A stretch of 6,022 bases of DNA from Opitutaceae bacterium. Lineage in GTDB: Bacteria; Verrucomicrobiota; Verrucomicrobiia; Opitutales; Opitutaceae. The stretch covers positions 1 to 6,022 of the forward strand of contig PMSP01000284.1 of NCBI GenBank assembly GCA_003168315.1. Direction: 5' to 3'. Below are positions 1 through 5,429 of the stretch, piece by piece. The position numbers and the translations under genes were made by a program. The stretch's first letter is position 1. The number at the start of each line of letters is the position of its first letter. Below the pieces are notes generated by a model. That model saw only the letters and a list, made by a program, of their open reading frames with translations, made no database searches and was not told the origin of the DNA.

Positions 1-164
1 CCAGGAAGGGCGGCAAGACCGAGGTCCGTTTCACGCACGTCGGCCTGGTCCCGGCCATCCAATGCTACGGCGGCTGCTCGGGCGCCTGGGGCTTCTATGT
101 CAATGACAGCCTCCAGAGCCTGATCACGACGGGCAAGGGCGAGCCCAACGAGACGGGAAAGTAG
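1..164 (+). CDS. SRPBCC / AHSA1-type START-like domain protein, C-terminal fragment
   Basis: Only the last 53 residues are present; the reading frame enters at base 3 and ends at TAG 162-164. The visible peptide contains TEVRFTHVGLVP, a Cys-rich turn (QCYGGCSGAWGFYVN) and the tail SLITTGKGEPNETGK. This order of a beta-strand, a Cys/Trp-containing helix (AWGFYVNDSLQSL) and a short charged tail is characteristic of the C-terminal end of AHSA1-like (activator of Hsp90 ATPase homologue 1) members of the SRPBCC superfamily. These are small cytoplasmic proteins that bind hydrophobic ligands in a helix-grip fold; the ligand of this one cannot be told. The 5' part, start codon and promoter lie outside the window. 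It converges on a second SRPBCC gene (550-1089, minus). A strong hairpin begins 16 bases after its stop. Family assignment is fairly sure; the exact role is unknown. Confidence 0.82.
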   Translation, partial: RKGGKTEVRFTHVGLVPAIQCYGGCSGAWGFYVNDSLQSLITTGKGEPNETGK

Positions 165-180
165 GTAATCCGGTCAAGAG

Positions 181-220
181 GGCCCGTTCGGGACCACGCC
201 ATCGTGGTCCTGGACGGGTC
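181..220 (+). terminator. 18-bp hairpin downstream of the SRPBCC fragment, probable terminator without a U-run
   Basis: Bases 181-198 pair with 203-220 around a four-base loop (CCAT, 199-202). Fifteen pairs are Watson-Crick and three are G-U wobbles in the plus-strand RNA (182/219, 188/213, 190/211). In a minus-strand RNA these three would be C-A mismatches, so the structure suits the plus-strand transcript, in which it begins 16 bases after the TAG of the upstream gene. No T-run follows (the next bases are TGTTCCCGACC), so it is not a classical intrinsic terminator. It may act as a U-less terminator or protect the mRNA 3' end. Confidence 0.5.
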
Positions 221-349
221 TGTTCCCGACCTTGAAGCTCGAGCTGACCTGCAGTGCCGCCATCACCTTGCAACCCACGGGAATTTAAGGATGCCCTAAG
301 GAACTCAAACAGCAGCCGTGAAGAGGAGCCATTCTTGCGAACGGCGTAG

Positions 350-379
350 GTGTCCAAAAAAGGGTCTTTTTTTGGACGC
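350..379. repeat. A-tract/T-tract inverted repeat
   Basis: GTCCAAAAAA (352-361) is the exact reverse complement of TTTTTTGGAC (368-377), around a six-base centre GGGTCT. The stem extends outward by a T-G wobble (351/378) and a G-C pair (350/379). The run of A and the run of T lie inside the stem and not after it, so it is not a standard terminator in either direction. A bidirectional termination or pausing role is possible in this convergent spacer; another option is a relic of a mobile-element end. Confidence 0.55.
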
Positions 380-393
380 AGTAATCAAGCCGG

Positions 394-427
394 AAAAAAG
401 AGGTCATTCACGAGACCGAATGGCCTT
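394..427 (-). terminator. Candidate intrinsic terminator for the minus-strand gene
   Basis: Read on the minus strand, GGCCATTC (425-418), an eight-base loop (417-410) and GAATGACC (409-402) form an imperfect stem: five pairs next to the loop, an A-C mismatch (404/423), then three more pairs. After a C at 400 comes a run of six T (399-394). This hairpin plus U-run lies about 125 bases beyond the TAG of the SRPBCC gene at 550-552. That is farther than usual, but no better candidate lies between. On the plus strand the stem pairs without a break (ten pairs, two wobbles) but has no following T-run. Confidence 0.45.
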
Positions 428-549
428 CTAGGCGCTGCAGGAGCTGACGATTCTCGGCGCATAAGGGGGCCGTTGCCCGGATCGTGGACCCGCATTCTTT
501 AGGCAGGGCCAGGCCCCTTCGGCGGAAAAGAGCTTAGCAACGCGCCGCG

Positions 550-1089
550 CTACTTCTTCGCCGCAGCCTCGGCGAGGTTTTTCAAATTCACGAGACCAGC
601 CTCGAAGCTTTCGCCCATCATCTTGTCCATGTTCATGACGAGGCCCGAGGCTTTCGCGATGAAGTTGTTTTTCATGGACATGGCCCAGGTGATCTCGGTG
701 CCGGAGCCGGTCGAGCGGAAGATGAAGTCCGTCGTGTTGGTGCAATACCAGGGCTTGAAGAATTCAAATTTGAAGCGCACGAGCTCGTTGGGCCGGCTGT
801 CGGTGATTGTCATGCGGCCGGTACCGACTTTGGCGTTGCCGGCCCAATCGACCGATGAGCCGACCCCGGCGGCCGGCCCTGCAAACGTGTATTTCGCCGC
901 GGGATCATTTTTCACGTAGGGCGACATCTCCTGCCATTTGCGGAGATCGTTTACCTGGGCGAACGCGAGCGCCGCAGGAGCCGAAATGGTGATGCTGCGT
1001 TCGACGCGGAGATCGTCCGGCCGCAGCGCCGCGGTGATGAAAAACACAACGAGGAGAACGGCGAGGCCGACAAGGATGTAGGTGAGCAT
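550..1089 (-). CDS. Membrane-anchored SRPBCC (polyketide cyclase/START-like) protein
   Basis: A 179-residue protein. Residues 2-22 (LTYILVGLAVLLVVFFITAAL) form one N-terminal membrane segment, followed by RPDDLRVERSITI, the usual first strand of anchored SRPBCC proteins. The helix-grip domain fills residues 25-179: a VNDLRKWQEMSPY helix near 46-58, beta-strands through 135, and a long closing helix (MGESFEAGLVNLKNLAE, 158-174). The family binds hydrophobic ligands; the substrate is not predictable here. I chose ATG at 1089 because the membrane segment begins directly after it. A GTG at 1158 would add 23 Ser/Thr/Pro/Arg-rich residues without family character and would leave four bases to the preceding gene. 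Neither start has a clear ribosome binding site. Its arginine codons are only CGC/CGG (eight of eight), and about 35 of 179 codons end in A or T. This is unlike the AGG-rich, GC-ending usage of the genes further right. Confidence 0.88.
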   Translation of the reverse strand: MLTYILVGLAVLLVVFFITAALRPDDLRVERSITISAPAALAFAQVNDLRKWQEMSPYVKNDPAAKYTFAGPAAGVGSSVDWAGNAKVGTGRMTITDSRPNELVRFKFEFFKPWYCTNTTDFIFRSTGSGTEITWAMSMKNNFIAKASGLVMNMDKMMGESFEAGLVNLKNLAEAAAKK

Positions 1090-1162
1090 GGGAGTGAAGG
1101 CGGATCGCGTGGAGGTTGGAGTTGGGGCGGCGTCACGACCGGTCGGGCTGCGGGACACTATG

Positions 1163-3088
1163 TTAGGGTTTGAGTGGGGCGAGCCTCAGCGCCTCGACAT
1201 AGGGGAGGCCCGGGGCCGGACCCGGCGCGTCGCGGACATCGGGCTCAAATCCCGAGGCCTCGAACGAGCGTCCTGAATGTGTGGACAAGGCCCGGGCCCC
1301 CCGATCCACGGAGAACAGGGTCTGGAGCTCGACACGCGCGGCTTCGCCGAAACCGTCCCAATAGGGATGCTCGGCGGGGGGATAGAGCCAGGGGGCGGCC
1401 AACCGGAGATGCAGCTGGCCGCCACCCACGGCGAATGGCTGCGTCTCGAGGACCGAGTCTGCGTTGCCCGCGAGTATCAGGCGCACCTGGTCCCGGCCGA
1501 CGCGCTCGATGGCAAGCTGGTTCACTTTCTCGGGAAAGCCGCTGGCGACGAGGATCGTTCGCCCAACGGGCGACGCATCCGGTATCCGGACGTCGACGTC
1601 GACGGGCCCGAAGCGGATCGCCTTCATCCTGATCCACCAAAGGCTGGGATAGTCCAGCGCATGGCCGACGGCCCTGTAGGTTGCCGGGTTCGTCACCCTC
1701 ATGAATCCCCTGAACTCGGCCGAGGCGAGCCACACGCAGGCGACGCTCCAGCAGGCGGCGGCGACAGCGAGGGCCCGGGCCGGCCGGCCGAAGCGGACCG
1801 GCGCATCCGACCCAAAGAGGGCCATGAGCCCGACCGATGTCGCGACGGTCCAGCCGGCGACCAATTCGACAATGTAGCGCGAGCAGGCTCCCTGCCAGCA
1901 GAAGAGGATGGCGCCGGCAAACAGGGTCGAGGCCGCGGCGCCCGCGACCGCCAGCGCGGCGCCCTGCATCGCCGGGTCCCGGCGGCTCCGCCAGGCCCAG
2001 AGCAGTCCTGCCGCGGCCGCAAACTGCACGGGAACGGCGAAAAAGGCGCCGTACATGGCCTCAAACATGAGGTAGCCGGGCGGAAAGCGGGCGGGCCACG
2101 CGCCATGGACGAATGGGAAATAGGGTCCGAACTCCGGCACCGAGCTGAGATAGGTCCAGGCATTGAAAGGGATGTACGAGGGGTTGAAAAAGCCGGCTCC
2201 CCTGTTGTCGTCGCCCGTCAGCATGTAGCTCTGGCCGAACTCGAGCCACCTGCCGAAGCGCGCGTGGTTGTAGGCGAGAAGGGCGATCCCGCCGGCCAGG
2301 ACGAGGGCCGCCGCAATCGCGGCGGCCCTGAGCCTTGCGATTTTTCCCGGGGCGAGTCCCGGGAACGGCGCCAGAAGGAGGAGAAGGACGAAACCCGCCT
2401 CGAATACGGTGGTCGCCCGGCATCCCATCATGAGGGCGAGCGCGGCGCCCGCCGCCGCGGCCCAGCCCGGCCGCCCGCCCGATTCCCGGAACCTCCAGAG
2501 AAAGTAGAGCGCCCACCAGAGGCATGCCGCGGCCGCGACGATCGGGAGCTCCCAGAAACCGGGCCGCCGGAGGATGACCGGCAGCCATGCGGCGTGGAAC
2601 GCGACGAAAAGGATCCCGCCCAGGGCTGCCCCCGAGAGCCCGGGAAAGCAGGCGAGCCGCACCTCCCAGAGGAGGAGGGCGAGCGCTGCGAGGCCGGCCG
2701 CCGCGAAGATCGCGACCGCCATCCGCTGCGGGAGCCTGTGCCCGGTGAGGATCCGCCACGGAACCATGAGCGCAATCGCGGGAGCCGGGCCGTAGTAAAG
2801 GTAATATTTTCCCTGATACAGGCTCGCGTCCCAGAGCCGGTACGGGGCGTTGGCGACGGGATCATAGGGGTCCCTGAGTTTAAGGAGCTCGGGCGGGGGC
2901 TGGACGGGAAGGTAGGTGTGGCCGCCCATGAAGGCATCGGCCAGGTACTCATAGTGGTGCCACACATTGGAGCGGTCGCCGTCCCAGGGCGCCACGCCGT
3001 CCGCGATCCAGAACGCCGCGCCGGCGCATATCCCGAGCGCGAGCAGGATGCCCAGGCGGTCGGGGAGGCTGCCGCGGGACGGCGTCAT
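1163..3088 (-). CDS. Polytopic membrane protein, GT-C-like glycosyltransferase candidate
   Basis: 641 residues from ATG 3088 to TAA 1163-1165. One membrane helix (about 11-30) is followed by an extracytoplasmic loop (31-99) rich in aromatic and acidic residues: DRSNVWHHYEYLADAF, PPPELLKLRDPYDP, RLWDASLYQGKYYLYYGPAP. About eleven more hydrophobic helices follow, roughly between 101 and 456, with another large loop at 274-338 and an SRYIVE motif at 403-408. Residues 457-641 form a non-membrane C-terminal region rich in beta-type sequence. A first loop with acidic and aromatic residues followed by many helices resembles polyprenyl-phosphate-sugar-dependent GT-C enzymes, and similar unnamed proteins occur in soil bacteria. 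I infer sugar transfer at the outer membrane face, but no catalytic residue is certain. The same frame stays open to 4756, but that part is antiparallel noise over the neighbouring gene. The ATG overlaps that gene's TGA (ATGA, 3085-3088), and GAAGG lies just upstream, which supports this start and translational coupling. Confidence 0.82.
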   Translation of the reverse strand: MTPSRGSLPDRLGILLALGICAGAAFWIADGVAPWDGDRSNVWHHYEYLADAFMGGHTYLPVQPPPELLKLRDPYDPVANAPYRLWDASLYQGKYYLYYGPAPAIALMVPWRILTGHRLPQRMAVAIFAAAGLAALALLLWEVRLACFPGLSGAALGGILFVAFHAAWLPVILRRPGFWELPIVAAAACLWWALYFLWRFRESGGRPGWAAAAGAALALMMGCRATTVFEAGFVLLLLLAPFPGLAPGKIARLRAAAIAAALVLAGGIALLAYNHARFGRWLEFGQSYMLTGDDNRGAGFFNPSYIPFNAWTYLSSVPEFGPYFPFVHGAWPARFPPGYLMFEAMYGAFFAVPVQFAAAAGLLWAWRSRRDPAMQGAALAVAGAAASTLFAGAILFCWQGACSRYIVELVAGWTVATSVGLMALFGSDAPVRFGRPARALAVAAACWSVACVWLASAEFRGFMRVTNPATYRAVGHALDYPSLWWIRMKAIRFGPVDVDVRIPDASPVGRTILVASGFPEKVNQLAIERVGRDQVRLILAGNADSVLETQPFAVGGGQLHLRLAAPWLYPPAEHPYWDGFGEAARVELQTLFSVDRGARALSTHSGRSFEASGFEPDVRDAPGPAPGLPYVEALRLAPLKP

Positions 3089-4665
3089 GGGGCCTTCGCC
3101 TTGGCGGCGATCTCCGCGGTCGCTGCGGCGGCGATCACCCTCGCGTCCGGATGCCAGGGCTGCATCGCCAGCGCCGCGTTCGCCTCGACAAGCGCCATGT
3201 CGTCGTCGCCGACCGTGAACGCTGCGCGCGCCAGGAGCACGTGGTCCTGGACAATCGTCGAGCGGTCGTCGACGCCGCCGAGGCTTGAGAATGTGGCCAG
3301 CGCCGCCAGCGCCATCGCACCGGCCAGGGCCGCCTGCCTGCCCGCGGTCCATCCCCTCCAGAATCCGGGCGAGCCGAGCGCACCGCCGGCGAGGACGGCG
3401 CAGATCGCGGCCAGGGGAAGCCTGAAGCGCGCGCTCACGAAGAAGAGGACGATCGACACGGCGCAGGCCGCCGAGACTGCCGCGAGGAGCCGGGCGTCCC
3501 CGGGGGACTCGGAGGCGAGCCGGGCGCCGCCGGCGACGGCCAGGACGAAGAGGAGGCCCCAGCAGACGGGGTTCCAGCGCAGCCAGGGCGAGAGCGCCTT
3601 GTGGAAGGCGTATGTCTTGTTGTTGTACTGCTCCCAGTTGTTGATGAGGGCGTAGGTCTTTCGGAGCATCAGCGTCCCCCACCTGAGGGGATGGGACGCG
3701 ACCTCGTCCAGGAACCGCTGCCGCCAGTGGGCGTTCATCGCGGAGGTGAGCGGGGGCGCTCCCCGGGTCTCCTGCGCATAGAGGAGGATCGACTCGGCGC
3801 GCGCGGGATTGGCGCGCGCGAGCTCCGGCGGCAGGCTCATGTGCTGCGTGTAGTAGCGGCCGTTCGCCCCCGGACGGTTCGCGGCCCAGAGGTTGTAGGC
3901 CCCCTGCCAGGGCAGGAAGCCGGCGGCGCCGCTCACGTTCTTCTGCCAGGACGAGGCGGCGCCGAAGAGGAGCACCCCGGCGAGCGCGGCTACGACCGTC
4001 CGCGGGCCGCGCGTCGAGGGCCTCGCGAGCGCGGCCAGCGGGACCAGGGGCCAGACGAGGAGGAAGTTCGGGCGCACGAGGGTCGCCGCCGCCCAGCAAA
4101 GCCCGGCGGCCGCCCAGGATCCCACGCGGCGCGGCGCGGCGGCAGCCGCGGCGAAGGCCGCGAGGCCGCCGAGGAAGAGCGTGAGGCCGAGCGTGGCGTC
4201 CAGGGCCTGCGTCGCATAGTGGACCAGCACCGGGTCGAGGGCGAAGAGGAGGCCCGCCAAAATCCCCGAGGCCGTCCCGAACCAGCGCCGCGCCATGAGG
4301 GCGACGAGCGCGGCGCCGGCGGCGTGGAGGACCGCGCCGAGGACGAGCGCCGCGGGAAACAGCCCGGCGGCGCTCACCCCGCAGAGCCTGAGCCCCGCGA
4401 GGACGAGGGCGTAGCCCGGGGCGCGGTAGAAGGGCGTCGCGGGAAGCGTGCCCCCGAATATGGCCTCCGCCAGGTCGATGTTCTCGCGCTCGTCGAGGAC
4501 GGGCACGCGGCCGAGCGGCGTCCCGAGGTACCAGTTCAGGTGCCCGAGGGCGTAGACGAGGGCGAGGACGGCGGGGAGCGCGACCACGGCCCCCCGCGGG
4601 AAAATGCCGGGCGCGGGGGACGTATCCTTGTGTGGGATGCTGCTTGGCACCGCCGGCAATGACAA
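3085..4665 (-). CDS. Glycosyltransferase family 39-like (PMT/ArnT-type) membrane protein with helical C-terminal tail
   Basis: 526 residues from TTG 4665 to TGA 3085-3087. After the first membrane helix (about 27-44) the extracytoplasmic loop carries VLDERENIDLAEAIFGG (56-72) and FYRAPGYALVLAGL (79-92). The Asp-Glu pair (58-59) and the YRAPGY motif are hallmarks of GT39/PMT_2 enzymes, which move sugars from polyprenyl-phosphate donors to lipid, glycan or protein acceptors outside the cytoplasmic membrane. LVRPN (196-200) and SARFRLPL (411-418) also fit the family. Further helices lie between about 103 and 458. The tail 470-520 (LARAAFTVGDDDMALVEANAALAMQPWHPDA) resembles a tetratricopeptide pair. 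The start is uncertain: TTG 4665 has no clear ribosome binding site, while GTG 4587 has a G-rich stretch just upstream, begins directly at the first helix and would give 500 residues. It is first in a two-gene unit with 1163-3088. The acceptor is unknown. Confidence 0.85.
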   Translation of the reverse strand: MSLPAVPSSIPHKDTSPAPGIFPRGAVVALPAVLALVYALGHLNWYLGTPLGRVPVLDERENIDLAEAIFGGTLPATPFYRAPGYALVLAGLRLCGVSAAGLFPAALVLGAVLHAAGAALVALMARRWFGTASGILAGLLFALDPVLVHYATQALDATLGLTLFLGGLAAFAAAAAAPRRVGSWAAAGLCWAAATLVRPNFLLVWPLVPLAALARPSTRGPRTVVAALAGVLLFGAASSWQKNVSGAAGFLPWQGAYNLWAANRPGANGRYYTQHMSLPPELARANPARAESILLYAQETRGAPPLTSAMNAHWRQRFLDEVASHPLRWGTLMLRKTYALINNWEQYNNKTYAFHKALSPWLRWNPVCWGLLFVLAVAGGARLASESPGDARLLAAVSAACAVSIVLFFVSARFRLPLAAICAVLAGGALGSPGFWRGWTAGRQAALAGAMALAALATFSSLGGVDDRSTIVQDHVLLARAAFTVGDDDMALVEANAALAMQPWHPDARVIAAAATAEIAAKAKAP

Positions 4666-4754
4666 CCGGCCGGCCCGGCCCTAGCGAGCCGATAGAGGGC
4701 CGCCGCCGCCTGCGAGTTCTTGACGGTGGATCGATAGGGCGGGCAGGCTTGGCC
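4666..4754. promoter_or_regulatory. Divergent intergenic region between glycosyltransferase and VTT genes
   Basis: These 89 bases separate two divergent starts, so at least one promoter in each direction is expected here or just inside the coding ends. A TTGACG hexamer at 4720-4725 matches a -35 box at five of six positions for the plus-strand gene, but nothing resembling TATAAT follows at 16-18 bases. I found no convincing pair on the minus strand. The left part (CCGGCCGGCCCGGCC, 4666-4680) is strongly self-complementary. If the glycosyltransferase starts at GTG 4587, the region is 167 bases long. Confidence 0.35.
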
Positions 4755-5429
4755 ATGCCGTCCGAGGAACCACGAGCGAAGCGGAAGCTCCCGATCCTGC
4801 AGCTCGTCGTCCTGGCGGCCGTCGCAGGGGCCGGGGCCCTCTATTTCCTGAAGGGCGTCGACTATGTAGCCCTGGGAACCCGGGCGATGGCCATCATCCG
4901 CGGCCTCGGCCCCTGGGCCTTCTTCAGCGCGACGGCGGTCCTTCCCGCCCTCGGGGCGCCCCTGACGGCGTTCACGATCGTGGCGGGCGAGGCGTTTGCG
5001 CCCCTGATGACGCTCCCCGGCGCGATCGCGGCGACGCTCGTCGCCATCGTGGGCAACCTGGCCCTCACCTACTGGCTCGCGCGCTACGCGCTGCGGCCGA
5101 TCCTCTCCAAGCTCGCGGACCGCTACGGCTACAAGGTCCCCCGGGTCACGAAGGGGAACGCGCTCTCGGTGACGCTCGTCTTCCGGCTGACCCCGGGCAT
5201 CCCCTTCTTCGTCCAGTCCTACATCCTCGGGCTGGCCGAGGTGCCGTTCACGCTCTACATGTTCGTCTCCTGGCTCTGCAACCTGCCGATGGCGGTCGGG
5301 GCGATCGTCCTCGGCAAGGGAATCTTCAACGGGAACTTCAGGATGGTCGGGATCGGGCTGTTCGTCCTCCTCATCGCGACCCTGGTCGTCCACTGGCTGC
5401 GCCGCCGCTATGTCCCCCGCGTCGATTGA
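4755..5429 (+). CDS. VTT-domain (TVP38/TMEM64, DedA superfamily) membrane protein
   Basis: 224 residues from ATG 4755 to TGA 5427-5429. A short basic N-terminus (PRAKRK) precedes the first membrane helix (about 13-32). The VTT/SNARE-associated core follows: GPWAFFSATAVLPALGAPLTAF (52-73), AGEAFAPLMTLPG (77-89), a Gly/Ala-rich helix ending TYWLARYALR (105-114), then LVFRLTPGIPFFVQSYILGL (141-160), whose R-L-x-P-x-x-PF motif is typical of the re-entrant segment. Helices near 165-190 and 196-213 complete it, followed by a basic RRRY end. Members sit in the cytoplasmic membrane; some DedA-superfamily proteins move polyprenyl-phosphate or phospholipids between leaflets, but TVP38-type bacterial members are mostly uncharacterised. 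The upstream frame is open to 4632, but those residues look unlike a protein, and the basic N-terminus plus first helix supports ATG 4755 (TTG 4749 is also possible). It probably forms an operon with xseA. Confidence 0.86.
   Translation: MPSEEPRAKRKLPILQLVVLAAVAGAGALYFLKGVDYVALGTRAMAIIRGLGPWAFFSATAVLPALGAPLTAFTIVAGEAFAPLMTLPGAIAATLVAIVGNLALTYWLARYALRPILSKLADRYGYKVPRVTKGNALSVTLVFRLTPGIPFFVQSYILGLAEVPFTLYMFVSWLCNLPMAVGAIVLGKGIFNGNFRMVGIGLFVLLIATLVVHWLRRRYVPRVD

Larger units (their letters stand above)
165..549. other. Convergent intergenic spacer with hairpins, no gene
   Basis: This 385-base stretch separates the 3' ends of two convergent genes. It is visibly less GC-rich than the rest of the window, with A and T runs near 356-373 and 394-399. 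I find no open frame with a credible protein; frames crossing it on either strand translate to low-complexity or unfamiliar peptides. What it does hold is three inverted repeats (181-220, 350-379 and 400-427), annotated separately, which fits a transcription-termination zone. From 428 to 549 I see nothing beyond unremarkable sequence. Confidence 0.7.

Noticed and set aside
406..597. Direct repeat ATTCACGAGACC at 406-417 and 586-597
   Set aside because: A single 12-base match is about what chance gives in 6 kb, and the second copy lies in coding sequence; there is no longer shared flank.
428..745. A 105-codon minus-strand frame across the end of the anchored SRPBCC gene
   Set aside because: It overlaps a well-supported SRPBCC frame and its product is His/Arg-rich without family signal.
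1152..1168. GGGACACTATGTTAGGG at the compositional junction as a recombination or attachment site
   Set aside because: It is AT-richer than its surroundings, but it has no second copy or inverted partner in the window and no integrase or transposase nearby.
1277..3655. A 792-codon open frame on the plus strand, opposite both membrane glycosyltransferase genes
   Set aside because: Its product is Arg/Gly/Glu/Pro-rich with no domain or membrane pattern. It lies opposite genes with clear membrane and family motifs, and such frames arise from high GC at third codon positions.
3601..4662. A 353-codon plus-strand frame opposite the GT39-like gene
   Set aside because: It is a charged, repetitive Arg/Glu/Gly product typical of an antisense shadow; the minus strand has the GT39 motifs.
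4720..4748. TTGACG as a sigma-70 promoter for the VTT gene
   Set aside because: No TATAAT-like hexamer follows at 16-18 bases; the sequence there is G/C-rich.
3089..4756. Upstream extension of the 641-residue membrane protein in the same frame to 4756
   Set aside because: The added residues are Arg/Pro/Ala-rich low complexity and overlap the GT39-like gene in another frame. The ATGA overlap at 3085-3088 gives a natural start.
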